The notes under the pieces: generated by a model
What the model saw: the letters and a program-made list of their open reading frames with translations, nothing else
What the model was told of the DNA's origin: nothing
Database searches by the model: none
Part shown: piece after piece, positions 29,365 through 38,301 of the stretch
Numbering within the stretch: the stretch's first letter is position 1
Layout of the letters: every line of letters starts with the position of its first letter
Position numbers and translations under genes: made by a program
Origin: Marinobacter salsuginis
Lineage (GTDB): Bacteria; Pseudomonadota; Gammaproteobacteria; Pseudomonadales; Oleiphilaceae
Direction: 5' to 3'
NCBI RefSeq assembly: GCF_009617755.1
Contig: NZ_BGZH01000001.1
Location: forward strand, 2,108,001-2,172,000
Length of the DNA: 64,000 nucleotides

Positions 29365-30651
29365 ATGAACCGACTTGCCCGCCGTGCCCTCCACACCAGC
29401 CAGATTCCCGAGGACCTTGAAACCGTCACCTTCCGGGACGCCGCTGGTGAAAACCCGGCTGCTGCAGGCGTCAGCCAGGAAACCGTCGATGCCCTGTGGC
29501 GCAGCGTCCAGAGCCTTTACCGGACCGGCGTCCATCCGGGGATTCAGATCTCCATTCGTCACAGGGGCGAACATGTCCTGCACCGGGCCATCGGCCATGC
29601 CAGTGGTAACGGCCCTCATGATCCGCGAGATGCGGTCAAAGTCCCGATGACCACCGATACCCCGATCTGCTACTTCTCTGCCTCCAAAGCAGTTACCGCG
29701 CTGCTGATGCATATGCTGGCCGAGCAGGGGCTGGTGAACCTGATGGATCCGGTGTCCTACTACTGCCCGGAGTTCGGGGTGAACGGGAAACGGACGATCA
29801 CCGTTCACCAGATTCTTTCCCACCGTGGTGGCATTCCCGCCATTCCGCGGGAAACGCCGATAGATGTGCTCTGGGACAACGACGAAATCTGGCGCCTGCT
29901 TTGTGCCGCGCGACCGGTGGAGGTTGATGGCGCCAAGGTGGCCTATCACGCGATCACCGGCGGCTTCGTACTTCAGCGGGTACTGGAACGCGTGACCGGC
30001 GATACCATCGAGCATTATCTCGACAAACACCTGCGTCGGCCCATGGGCATGAAGTGGTTTACCTACGGCATTACGCCCGAGCACCTGAATGATCTGGCAT
30101 CCAACTACGCCACGGGTCCAACGCCCCGGTTCCCGGTCTCCTGGGTGGTCAACCGTGCACTCGGCGGCGATATCCGCACAGTGGCGCAGGTAACCAACGA
30201 TCCACGGTTCCAGGAAGCGGTGATTCCGGCGGGAAACCTGTGCGGGACGGCAGAGGAAATGAGTCGGTTCTTCCAGATGATGCTGAACGGGGGGCTCTGG
30301 AACGGCCGGAGAATCTGCAGCGAAATCACCATTCGCCGGGCCATCCAGCAGTTCGGTTCCCTGCAGATCGACCGTACCATGATGGTGCCCATGCGTTTCA
30401 GTGCCGGCATGATGCTTGGTGGCAATCCGGTGGGGCTCTGGGGCCAGAATAGCCGGTTTGCCTTTGGGCACGTAGGTCTGATCAACAAGCTGTGCTGGGC
30501 AGACGCTGCCCGTGATATTTCGGTCAGCCTCCTCAACACGGGTATCCCGATTGTCGGCCACCATCTGCCGGCGCTCGCGAAGTTCGTTTATACCGTGGGT
30601 AACCGCTTCCCGCTGATACCGGAACACCGGCGGCCGTTGATCGCCGCCTGA
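29365..30651 (+). CDS. Serine hydrolase of the beta-lactamase class C/esterase family
   Basis: 428 aa. The SxxK motif is S105-A-S-K108 (YFSASKAVTALL), and YHAITGGFVLQRVLERV supplies the second motif; HGGIPAIP-like and GFGH-type segments (FAFGHVGLINKL) fit the family of EstB-like esterases and penicillin-binding-related hydrolases. No signal peptide is seen, so a cytoplasmic esterase is likely. A longer start at 29299 exists; ATG 29365 with AAAAAGG 11 nt upstream is preferred but not certain. It follows the diguanylate cyclase on the same strand after 126 nt. Substrate unknown. Confidence 0.8.
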   Translation: MNRLARRALHTSQIPEDLETVTFRDAAGENPAAAGVSQETVDALWRSVQSLYRTGVHPGIQISIRHRGEHVLHRAIGHASGNGPHDPRDAVKVPMTTDTPICYFSASKAVTALLMHMLAEQGLVNLMDPVSYYCPEFGVNGKRTITVHQILSHRGGIPAIPRETPIDVLWDNDEIWRLLCAARPVEVDGAKVAYHAITGGFVLQRVLERVTGDTIEHYLDKHLRRPMGMKWFTYGITPEHLNDLASNYATGPTPRFPVSWVVNRALGGDIRTVAQVTNDPRFQEAVIPAGNLCGTAEEMSRFFQMMLNGGLWNGRRICSEITIRRAIQQFGSLQIDRTMMVPMRFSAGMMLGGNPVGLWGQNSRFAFGHVGLINKLCWADAARDISVSLLNTGIPIVGHHLPALAKFVYTVGNRFPLIPEHRRPLIAA

Positions 30652-30661
30652 GTCGTTTCGT

Positions 30662-31006
30662 TCAGAGGGTCCGGAGCTGGGCTTCCAGGATGCCCAGAAC
30701 TGACGACAGGATGTCGCGGAAATCGGTCAGAGTCTGGGTGCGCTGGATCACGTCCTCGCGGTTTTCATCGAGTCGCTCCAGTTTCGGTACGACCCTGCGG
30801 ATGCCCTCGGTAATGACCTCATAGGGGTAGTGGTGGTCCTGGATGCTGAGCTTGTTTATCTCGGCCACTTCCTGGCTGAAGATGCTGATGATGTCGTACA
30901 GCATGTCCTTGTGGTGAATGCTGCTGGCTTCCCAGTAGGCGTCGTCCAGAAGTTCCAGCAGCGACAGATATTCACGGAGGGTGTCCGCCACGGATGTCTG
31001 GGTCAT
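30662..31006 (-). CDS. Small helical protein of unknown function
   Basis: 114 aa, predicted almost fully helical and acidic (ADTLREYLSLLELLDDAYWE, SIFSQEVAEINKLSIQDH), without membrane segments or cysteines. I do not recognise a family. Its stop lies 10 nt from the serine hydrolase stop (convergent). AGGAGCTC lies just before the ATG, a good ribosome binding site, which supports translation. Confidence 0.6.
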   Translation of the reverse strand: MTQTSVADTLREYLSLLELLDDAYWEASSIHHKDMLYDIISIFSQEVAEINKLSIQDHHYPYEVITEGIRRVVPKLERLDENREDVIQRTQTLTDFRDILSSVLGILEAQLRTL

Positions 31007-31202
31007 GAGAGCTCCTGTCGGTGGGCAATGTTGTATCTACAGGGAACTATAGCAGGGCTTCGGTCGTGTGAATGACAGGAAGACCATCACGACAGAAAAC
31101 AAAAATGAAACTCTATTCATTTTAATTGCACTCTGTCAGACAGTTGTGCAAACTTGCGTGATGGGATAAGGATCTTTCACGACTCAATGGACGAGAAGCC
31201 GA

Positions 31203-31454
31203 ATGGACAAGCCCGCACCCCCCAGCCACCAGCAAGCCTCCCGCGAGGTTAAACTGGACCACCACGACAGTGTCCGTCATCACGTGCATCAGCAGGTGCG
31301 CTCGGAAGTCGAACGGCTCGAACGCCGGATTGAAACCCTCCGTCTGGTCAAAGCGCCCCACGCGGCCATCATGATTTCCACCTATGAACGTATGATCGAC
31401 CGCAAGAAAGGTTTCCTGCAAAACTGGGATCTCAGGGACGGGGGCGCCCGCTAG
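31203..31454 (+). CDS. Small charged protein of unknown function
   Basis: 83 aa, rich in histidine and arginine (KLDHHDSVRHHVHQQVRSE) with a helical heptad-like middle (VERLERRIETLR). Unrecognised family. Its last 4 nt overlap the end of the convergent lipoprotein gene. The start has only a weak purine stretch (ACGAGAAG) upstream, so confidence is moderate. Confidence 0.5.
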   Translation: MDKPAPPSHQQASREVKLDHHDSVRHHVHQQVRSEVERLERRIETLRLVKAPHAAIMISTYERMIDRKKGFLQNWDLRDGGAR

Positions 31455-32521
31455 CGCCCGGCGACAGGCACCGTTGTCCAGCTGGTAATCGCGTCCGCGT
31501 CTTCCTGATAGGTGCAATTGTCCGGATTGGCAATGGTGTCCTGCTCGTCTGTTGAATCGGGATCGTCAATGCGGGCGGGCTCGCCATCCGAGGCAAAAAT
31601 TCTCACCTGCTCCATGTTGTAGTCCAGCTCGATCCTCAGGCAGTCGGGATGGTTGTCCTCCCGCGTGTATCCCGGATAGCGGTCCAGCGCGATGACTTCG
31701 GCATCGTCGTTCTTGATAAACAGCGTGTCGGTGTTTTCGTCAATGAAATCCTGGCGCAATTCAATGCTGCCGTGATTCCGGCTCAGGAAGTCGGCCGTGG
31801 CGAACTCGGTTGGACTGTAGCCCAGCGTCATGAAACTGTTGGCATCAAACCGGCTTCCTGCCAGCACACTGACCAGTTCCGGCTGGGCCGCCTGTTCGTC
31901 TTCCGCCACGCTCCGGCTGACGTACTGGATTGTGCGATACACCTTGTTGTCGAGATCCGACCCCTCCGGGCCATCCGGCAGGTAGCGCCAGTCCAGGGTG
32001 GGATAGATCCAGAGTTGATCGTTCAGCGGCAGATCGGCAATCACCGCCGACTGGTCTGTGAACCGGATCTGGGCACCGTTGCCCCGGGTGTTGTAGGTGC
32101 CTGCGGCATCATCGGCAATGCGCTGGCTGATGTACCGCTTGCCCTCCTGGAAGTTGGTGACTTCGCCTGAGGCGAGCACCTGGTTCATCAGGTCCAGTGG
32201 ATTACGCACGCTGTCATAGCTGGTGCCGGAGTCGGTTGCCGTCGCGCGGGTAAAAATCTCGATGTGACCACGTATTTCGCTGGTGGTCGCCAGGTCGTCG
32301 GAGTCTTCTGCTGCGGGCTGGATGCCCCGGTAAAAGTCCCAGAAACGCGTGTAACTCAGGTTGTCCGGGGCCACCTCGGTGTTCTGGAGGTCGAAACTCG
32401 AGAAGGTCAGGTAGACATTGGTGGCCGGATTGAACGCGGAAGGGCCGGTATCCTCAAGTCCGCAGCCAGCCAGGGCAAGCGTGGTCATGGAAACAGCGGC
32501 GAAAATGCAGGAATGTCTCAT
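31451..32521 (-). CDS. Predicted lipoprotein of unknown function
   Basis: 356 aa. The N-terminus MRHSCIFAAVSMTTLALAGC is a clear lipoprotein signal (C20), so the protein should be attached to the inner or outer membrane. The rest is hydrophilic, aspartate-rich and without recognised motif. It is divergent from the hybrid kinase gene at 32648 (126-nt gap) and could be a sensory or surface partner, but this is speculative. Overlaps the convergent small gene by 4 nt. Confidence 0.7.
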   Translation of the reverse strand: MRHSCIFAAVSMTTLALAGCGLEDTGPSAFNPATNVYLTFSSFDLQNTEVAPDNLSYTRFWDFYRGIQPAAEDSDDLATTSEIRGHIEIFTRATATDSGTSYDSVRNPLDLMNQVLASGEVTNFQEGKRYISQRIADDAAGTYNTRGNGAQIRFTDQSAVIADLPLNDQLWIYPTLDWRYLPDGPEGSDLDNKVYRTIQYVSRSVAEDEQAAQPELVSVLAGSRFDANSFMTLGYSPTEFATADFLSRNHGSIELRQDFIDENTDTLFIKNDDAEVIALDRYPGYTREDNHPDCLRIELDYNMEQVRIFASDGEPARIDDPDSTDEQDTIANPDNCTYQEDADAITSWTTVPVAGR

Positions 32522-32647
32522 TTCAGAAGGCCCCGGGGTGCGGAAAACGGTGTAAACGGCTAAAGTGAGTCACCAGGACGGTATTGCCCGGCGCGGTTAC
32601 TGACAGTAAAACAAAAAACAGGTATCTACCCTCGCGGAGATCACATT

Positions 32648-35600
32648 TTGCGGCAATGGCTTGAATTGGCGCTCCCAGCGGTGACGTCTTTTATGGTGGC
32701 CCTGCTGCTTCTGGCCACGGCGATGATGCCGTCCCCGGCCAGTGCAGCCGTGCCCTGCCGTGATGGCGAGATTGTCCTTGATGAAGGTGTCGAGAGCATC
32801 CGCGATCTGGGCGGCTGTATCTGGTACCTGGAGGATCCCGGGCAGTCGCTCTCACTTGAGGAGGTGCGCCAACTCGAATCGGGTGCCTTTACCCGCCACG
32901 AAGGTGGGGTTTTGAACCTGGGCTACACCGAGTCGGCATACTGGGTGCGCCTCGACCTGCGTTCTGCCGGAAGCCTGGACCAGAACGGCTGGATCCTGGA
33001 GCTTGCCCTGCCATTGGTGGATGAAGTCGCCCTGTTCATGGTTCGTGATGGTGCCCTGGTCGAGCAACGCCAGGCCGGTTACGAGGACAACTGGCGGGAA
33101 CGGGACCTGGCGGTGCCCAATCCCACATTCCGACTTTCCCTGGCACCCGATTCGCTGAGCCACGTCTATCTTCGGGTGGTTAACACCAACACCTTCCGTT
33201 TACCAATCAGTCTTTGGCACCCGGACAGCTATATTGAAAAAGTCTCTGTGGATGAGCTGGTTCGGGGCATCCTGCTCGGTGCGGTGCTCGCCATTCTCGC
33301 CTACAACCTTTTCGTCGCGGTTTCGGTGCGTGAGCGAAGCAATATCTATTACGTGCTCTATCTGATATTCGCGACCACCTTTATCTTCACCGAACAGGTC
33401 CACGGTATCCAGTTGCTGGATAGCCGCCCCGCCCTGTTCGACAAGCAGTTCCTGCACTTCCAGATCATCCTGACCTGGTTCTGGGGCCTGTTGATGGCAC
33501 GGTCACTGCTGGAGACCCGGGAGCGGTCTGCCGACCTGGACCAGGTGATCCGCCTCTGTCTTTATTCGGTGGTTGCGACCTTTGTGCTGTCCCTGTTCCT
33601 GCCCTACCACGTGGCCATGGAATGGATAGTGGTTGGTTCCGTGCTGCTGAGTCTGATCCTGATTGTGGTCAGTTACCTGTCCTGGCGTTATTACAACCCG
33701 GCGGCCCGTTCCTACTTCTTTGCCTGGACACTGGCACTGGTGGGTTTCGGTATCTACGCCCTGACGGTGATGGGTATCTTGCCGTTGAACACCTTCACTG
33801 CCTACTCGCCCCAGTTCGGTCTGACCGCACAGATTATCCTGTTCTCGTTTGCCCTGGCCGACCGGATCAAACAGGTTCAGGGCGAGGCGCTGGGCTGGAG
33901 CCAGCGGGCGTTGTCGAATCTTCAGCGCTACCAATCGTTGTTCGACAATGCAATCGAGGGTGTCTTCCAGATGTCTCCGGACCGGCGATTTGTTACTGCC
34001 AATCCGGCCATGGCGCGCCTGCTGGGCTACAACAGCAGCCGCGAACTGCTCAAGCGGAATCCGGACGTGCTGGAAACCTGCATCGCCGATGACCGCCTCC
34101 GGCGGCTGGTGATCGAACAGCTGGAGGCCCGGGGGACAGTCAAGGGCATAGAGGCCCGATACCTGACCCGGGACGGCGACGAGCGCTGGGCCACCATCTC
34201 TCTCCATACGGTTTATGACAGCGACGGCGATCCAACCCACCTGGAAGGCACCTGCATTGATGCTACGGAGAGTCACAACCGGCAGCGAATCGAGAGGGAG
34301 CGCGAGCAGGAGCGGCTCGAAAAGGAGCTGGCCCGAAACTCGGCCGAGGCCAAGAGTCAGTTCCTGGCGAATATGAGCCATGAGATACGCACACCGCTGG
34401 CGGCGATCATTGGTTACGGTGAAACCCTGCTTGATCCGGACCTCAGTGATCCGGAGAAACGGAGCAGCGCAGAGACCGTGGTGCGCAGTGGTCGTCATCT
34501 GCTGGACCTGGTCAACGACATCCTCGACCATTCGAAGATCGACGCCAACAAACTGGATGTGGATATCGTCTCGGTCAATCTGCCGGAACTCCTCGATGAA
34601 ATCCGCGCCTTTTTCGCCCCCCGGGCCCGGGAAAAGGGGCTGGATTTCAGTATTATCTGCGAGTACCCCTTGCCGGAACAGGTCCTCACCGACCCCACCA
34701 GGCTGCGCCAGATCATCATCAACCTGTGTGGTAATGCCCTGAAATTTACCGATAAGGGTTCCATCTCCCTGGTGGTCCGCTGCGATCGCGAGCAGGAACT
34801 GCTGGTGGCCAGGGTGGTGGATACCGGCATTGGCATGAAGCCGGAACAACTGGGAAGGCTCTTCGATCCGTTTGCCCAGGGTAGCGCTGCCATTTCCAGA
34901 CAGTATGGCGGTACCGGTCTCGGGCTCAGTATCTCAAGGCGTCTCGCGGAAATGCTCGGCGGCAGTATCCGGGTTAACAGTACCTATGGCGAGGGCAGTG
35001 AGTTTGAGCTGTCGATCCGGACCGGACCACTGGATTCGGTGCATTTCCTGCGCGATGCGTCTGAGTTGAGCCAGCGCCGCAGGGCCATACCCATGGTGGT
35101 CGCTCCGAGACTGTCCGGGCGAATCCTGTGCGCTGAAGACAACGACGTGAACCGGCGTCTTGTGTCCCTGCTGGTGTCGCGAACCGGCGCGGAGCTGGTG
35201 CATGTAAGTAATGGCGCTGAAGCCCTGGAGCTTGCCATTCGCGAGCCTTTTGATCTGATCTTGATGGATATCCAGATGCCGGTGATGAACGGCCGCGATG
35301 CCACGGCGGCCCTCCGGGAGGCCGGGGTGAATACGCCGGTGATTGCCCTGACCGCGAATGTGATGTCTGAAGATATTGCCGATTATCGGCTGGCGGGCTG
35401 CAATGAGCATCTGGCCAAGCCCATCGACAAGCAGCGGTTCTATGAAGCCCTGGCCCGGTATCTCTCCGTTGCCCAGGAGTTTGTCGAGAGCCCCGCGCCA
35501 CGCTATCAGGGCAAGGTGCTGGTTGCCGAAGACAATACCGAGAACCGGCAGCTGGTGGAGCGCATGCTACGCCGCGCGGGTCTGGATGTGCTGTCGGTTA

Positions 35601-36181
35601 CCACTGGCGACGAAGCGGTCCGGACGGCGCTGTCCGATACTGTCCATCTGGTTCTGATGGACCGTCACATGCCCGGGATGGATGGTGTCGCTGCAACCAG
35701 GTTGCTGCGCCAGGCCGGGTTCCGGCGGCCGGTGATTGCCTTTACGGCTGGTGATCAGCAGGAAACCGATGCCCTGCTCGATGCCGGTTGTGACGGGGTG
35801 TTGAACAAACCCATTGATCAGTCCCACCTGACGTCCCTGCTGGATCGATTGCTTGGTGCTGGTGCGGTTGCCGCCGCGGAAGCCAGCGAGGATGACGAAA
35901 TTGCCCATCTGGTTGCACAGTTTCTTGACGGCCTGGCCGCACGCCGGGCGCGGATGGAAGACGCCCTGGCGACAGCGGATCGGGACGCAATGAAAACCGA
36001 AGCCCACCAGATCAAGGGCACGGCGGGGGCCATGGGCTACCCGCTGATGACCCGACAGGCGGGTGTATTGGAAGACCTGGTGAAAGTCACCGAACCGGAC
36101 TGGGACCGGGTTCGCAGCGAACTCCGGGGGCTCGGTGAAATGATAGATCGTGCCCTTACTGCGGCACAGGCCCCGGGCTGA
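32648..36181 (+). CDS. 7TMR-DISM hybrid sensor kinase with two receiver domains and Hpt
   Basis: 1177 aa. Order: signal peptide; extracytoplasmic 7TMR-DISM extracellular domain (about 40-190, jelly-roll type); seven-helix membrane region (about 200-400); PAS (about 440-550); HisKA with H578 in FLANMSHEIRTPL; HATPase with DTGIGMKPEQ and GTGLGLSIS; receiver 1 with D874; receiver 2 with D1005; C-terminal Hpt with H1120 (EAHQIKGTAGA). A complete phosphorelay is thus present in one chain. The start is TTG with GGAG 8 nt upstream; no ATG fits before the signal. Followed by a membrane protein (33-nt gap) and a CheY-like protein. Ligand unknown, carbohydrate-like ligands are common for 7TMR-DISMED2 domains. 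Confidence 0.93.
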   Translation: MRQWLELALPAVTSFMVALLLLATAMMPSPASAAVPCRDGEIVLDEGVESIRDLGGCIWYLEDPGQSLSLEEVRQLESGAFTRHEGGVLNLGYTESAYWVRLDLRSAGSLDQNGWILELALPLVDEVALFMVRDGALVEQRQAGYEDNWRERDLAVPNPTFRLSLAPDSLSHVYLRVVNTNTFRLPISLWHPDSYIEKVSVDELVRGILLGAVLAILAYNLFVAVSVRERSNIYYVLYLIFATTFIFTEQVHGIQLLDSRPALFDKQFLHFQIILTWFWGLLMARSLLETRERSADLDQVIRLCLYSVVATFVLSLFLPYHVAMEWIVVGSVLLSLILIVVSYLSWRYYNPAARSYFFAWTLALVGFGIYALTVMGILPLNTFTAYSPQFGLTAQIILFSFALADRIKQVQGEALGWSQRALSNLQRYQSLFDNAIEGVFQMSPDRRFVTANPAMARLLGYNSSRELLKRNPDVLETCIADDRLRRLVIEQLEARGTVKGIEARYLTRDGDERWATISLHTVYDSDGDPTHLEGTCIDATESHNRQRIEREREQERLEKELARNSAEAKSQFLANMSHEIRTPLAAIIGYGETLLDPDLSDPEKRSSAETVVRSGRHLLDLVNDILDHSKIDANKLDVDIVSVNLPELLDEIRAFFAPRAREKGLDFSIICEYPLPEQVLTDPTRLRQIIINLCGNALKFTDKGSISLVVRCDREQELLVARVVDTGIGMKPEQLGRLFDPFAQGSAAISRQYGGTGLGLSISRRLAEMLGGSIRVNSTYGEGSEFELSIRTGPLDSVHFLRDASELSQRRRAIPMVVAPRLSGRILCAEDNDVNRRLVSLLVSRTGAELVHVSNGAEALELAIREPFDLILMDIQMPVMNGRDATAALREAGVNTPVIALTANVMSEDIADYRLAGCNEHLAKPIDKQRFYEALARYLSVAQEFVESPAPRYQGKVLVAEDNTENRQLVERMLRRAGLDVLSVTTGDEAVRTALSDTVHLVLMDRHMPGMDGVAATRLLRQAGFRRPVIAFTAGDQQETDALLDAGCDGVLNKPIDQSHLTSLLDRLLGAGAVAAAEASEDDEIAHLVAQFLDGLAARRARMEDALATADRDAMKTEAHQIKGTAGAMGYPLMTRQAGVLEDLVKVTEPDWDRVRSELRGLGEMIDRALTAAQAPG

Positions 36182-36214
36182 TGTGTGTCGAGAACAACCA
36201 ACAGGAAGAACCCG

Positions 36215-36772
36215 ATGAGTGAATTGCCGGAACGCAGAGAACACCATTCCCTGAGCATGATGTACGGAACCTACGCAGACATCCTGTTTGTGCTGTTTCC
36301 GTTTCTGATCATTGGCATGCAAAGGCTGTGGGAAGGCCGGCTGTATGAAACCCTGCTTCGACCGGACCTGAGTATAGCCGCCGCCATTCTCGCGGGCCTT
36401 GCTATCGGCAAGTTCGTCCTCGGGTTGGTGACCAATCGGGATCTCGGGCGTTACAAGGAGCGGATCGTTTTCTTCATCGCGCTGACCCTGTTTGTGGTGC
36501 TGGGCCCGGCAATCATCCTGATATTGAGTATACTGGGGAGCGCAGAGGTGCCCGCTTTCGTGACCTTTGTTCAGCCGATCCTTCTGATTATTGCCATTTC
36601 TCTGTATACAACGGCGGTGAGCATCAGCAACATCCTCACACGATTTGGCATGGAAGAGGCGAGAACCTTAAATGACGAGAACTCGGCCTGGTCTGGCGAC
36701 AGAGAAATGGGTAAACCTCGCCCGGCGCCACTGGATCTGCCCCGGCGCACCGGCAACGACCCGACAGCTTGA
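36215..36772 (+). CDS. Four-helix membrane protein of unknown function
   Basis: 185 aa with about four hydrophobic segments (YADILFVLFPFLIIG, AAAILAGLAIGKFVLGLV, IVFFIALTLFVVLGPAIILI, FVQPILLIIAISLYTT) and a charged C-terminal tail. AGGAAG lies 7 nt before ATG 36215. It sits between the hybrid kinase and the CheY-like gene, so it probably belongs to the same signalling operon. No recognised family; role unknown. Confidence 0.7.
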   Translation: MSELPERREHHSLSMMYGTYADILFVLFPFLIIGMQRLWEGRLYETLLRPDLSIAAAILAGLAIGKFVLGLVTNRDLGRYKERIVFFIALTLFVVLGPAIILILSILGSAEVPAFVTFVQPILLIIAISLYTTAVSISNILTRFGMEEARTLNDENSAWSGDREMGKPRPAPLDLPRRTGNDPTA

Positions 36773-36786
36773 CAGGAGCAACCCCC

Positions 36787-37200
36787 ATGACGGATCTGAG
36801 AGTACTGGTAGTGGAAGATGAGCCGGTGATGCGCGAGCGGCTGGTGGATATGCTCTACAAGGCAGGCGCAACCAAGGTGATCGAGTGTGTCGATGCGGCG
36901 TCAGCCAGGGCCGCCTTCAAGGCTGGGGAGTTTCAGATTATCCTGCTGGATCTGGGCCTGCCGGATGGCGACGGCCACGAGCTGATGCTGGAGTTCAAGG
37001 ATGCCCGCGAAGAGCAGCACATTGTGCTGGTGACGGCGGACGATTCCATAGAGAGTATTCAACGGGCGATCAGTGCCGGCGCTAACGGGTACGTGGTCAA
37101 GCCCTATTCCCAGGAAAAGATCCACGATGTGGTGAATAACTACGCCATGGTTCACGGTGGCGACATGGCAATGATGCAGGGTCTGAACCGGCGCCACTGA
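36787..37200 (+). CDS. Single-domain response regulator (CheY-like)
   Basis: 137 aa, a lone receiver domain. D55 in LLDLGLPDGDG is the phospho-acceptor; VVEDEP near the N-terminus and KPYSQEKI near the end complete the active site (D/D, T, K). No output domain follows. AGGAG lies 7 nt before ATG 36787; the in-frame 36769 start overlaps the membrane gene. Likely a partner of the hybrid kinase two genes upstream. Confidence 0.88.
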   Translation: MTDLRVLVVEDEPVMRERLVDMLYKAGATKVIECVDAASARAAFKAGEFQIILLDLGLPDGDGHELMLEFKDAREEQHIVLVTADDSIESIQRAISAGANGYVVKPYSQEKIHDVVNNYAMVHGGDMAMMQGLNRRH

Positions 37201-37225
37201 CCGGTTCAGACCTGCAGGAGAGGAA

Positions 37226-37498
37226 TCAGGCGACCTGCTTTGCAATCCAGGAATTGTAGCGGGTAGCCAACGCTCTCACGTACCGTGCCTCTGCGTCGTT
37301 CAGGTTGCCCAGAACGCCTTTGAAGATCCAGCCCCGCTCGTAAACACCCAGCACCCGCTGTTCGTCGTCCAGGTTGACGCGCTGATTCAGTTTTTTACAA
37401 ATTGCATCCAGCAGCGGCAGCTTTTCCGGGCGCTTGATCGGGCCCTGACGATTGTTCATGGGCTGGTTTGCTGCGCGAGTTGTCGGATGTCTTTTCAT
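37226..37498 (-). CDS. Small basic protein of unknown function
   Basis: 90 aa. Basic N-terminal tail (KRHPTTRAANQPMNNRQGP), then a compact domain (PLLDAICKKLNQRVNLDDEQRVLGVYERGW and NDAEARYVRALATRYNSWIA; the first block is abridged). No recognised family. ATG 37498 has AGGAG 6 nt upstream; a longer start at 37555 lies inside the terminator. A terminator and a 29-codon frame lie upstream on the same strand. Confidence 0.6.
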   Translation of the reverse strand: MKRHPTTRAANQPMNNRQGPIKRPEKLPLLDAICKKLNQRVNLDDEQRVLGVYERGWIFKGVLGNLNDAEARYVRALATRYNSWIAKQVA

Positions 37499-37526
37499 GA
37501 TGTTCTCCTTGTCGTTTTGCGGCTGC

Positions 37527-37564
37527 AAAAACAAAAACCCCGGCGCCTGAAGCAACCGGGGTTT
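37527..37564 (-). terminator. Terminator upstream of the 37226-37498 gene
   Basis: AAACCCCGG (37535-37543) and CCGGGGTTT (37556-37564) form a 9-bp stem with a 12-nt loop. On the minus strand it is followed by an interrupted U-run (complement of 37527-37534). It lies 55 nt downstream of the 29-codon frame at 37619-37708 and 29 nt before the next gene, so could be an attenuator. Confidence 0.75.
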
Positions 37565-37618
37565 CGCGGAGAATCTGACCCGGTCGCTACGAAGGCTCCC
37601 GGGACTGACCGAAAGCCG

Positions 37619-37708
37619 TTAGATGTCTTTCACCATGGCGCGAACAGACTGCACTGCATGGCAACCTGCTGCTGGGTAAGCAATAAACTGTGGAATCATT
37701 CTGGTCAT
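37619..37708 (-). CDS. Putative 29-residue small protein or leader peptide
   Basis: A 30-codon frame (ATG 37706-37708 on the minus strand, stop TAA at 37619-37621) encoding MTRMIPQFIAYPAAGC followed by HAVQSVRAMVKDI. A weak AGAG lies 9 nt before it. Upstream on the minus strand TTGCAA and TACACT hexamers are 16 nt apart, a plausible sigma-70 promoter. Downstream is the 37527-37564 terminator. It looks like a short independent transcript or a leader regulating the 37226-37498 gene. No homology claimed. Confidence 0.35.
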   Translation of the reverse strand: MTRMIPQFIAYPAAGCHAVQSVRAMVKDI

Positions 37709-37854
37709 ACCGGCTCTTATGTTTCGGTTCGACTACCAGTGTATAGGCTAACGGACGGTTTGCAATAGGTCTTACTCTTCGGCAAACCCCTACAGACGGC
37801 GCCAGGAGCGCTTGCCATAATTCGCAGCGTCACGTGTTTTACGTTGTGCAATCC

Positions 37855-37926
37855 TGACTGCCTGCCGCGCCAGGCAGTCAATGGATCTCTCCTTTCTACG
37901 CAGCCTTTATGGCTGCGTTTTTTTTT
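37855..37926 (+). ncRNA. Possible small RNA with terminator
   Basis: TGACTGCCTG (37855-37864) pairs with CAGGCAGTCA (37871-37880), and 17 nt later ACGCAGCC (37898-37905)/GGCTGCGT (37911-37918) is followed by nine T (37918-37926), a textbook terminator. No gene on the plus strand upstream reaches it: the last one ends at 37200. So a short transcript starting between about 37700 and 37850 probably ends here. A weak CATAAT at 37816-37821 could be its -10. The gap 37499-38046 holds only these elements and the 29-codon frame. Confidence 0.4.
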
Positions 37927-38046
37927 GGGGTAGTGGAATCTTCGTAGCCACTACTTCGTACAGATGTTCTTCTCTGTTCTGGCGATAATTTGCACACTAT
38001 CTTTTAATTCATTGCCAGACAAAGACAGAGGTTGAAACCTAGCAAA

Positions 38047-38286
38047 ATGTCCGACGACGCCGGATCTGCCAGTAGAAAATTCCGTTCGCACGCATTGATC
38101 GAGCTCGCCCTGATTGTTGCCCTGGGCCTTTACCTGTTCGCCGCCAAGGAGCAGGTTGTGGGTGAGAATCTGGTGTTTACAGTAACAGGGGCCGCGCTGA
38201 TGGCGCTGGTTACCTACTGGACGCTGAATACCCTTCGGGACGGTCTTGAAGTCATCGCATTGCGGGTCCGCCACGTCAGGCACTGA
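38047..38286 (+). CDS. Small membrane protein of unknown function
   Basis: 79 aa with two hydrophobic segments (HALIELALIVALGLYLF and LVFTVTGAALMALVTYWTL) separated by a short loop and ending in a basic tail (RVRHVRH). Unknown family. Start ambiguous: TTG 38032 directly touches AGAGG, ATG 38047 lies 16 nt away from it. Convergent with the exonuclease gene, 15 nt apart. Confidence 0.55.
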   Translation: MSDDAGSASRKFRSHALIELALIVALGLYLFAAKEQVVGENLVFTVTGAALMALVTYWTLNTLRDGLEVIALRVRHVRH

Positions 38287-38301
38287 TCGCCTGAAACCGC
38301 T

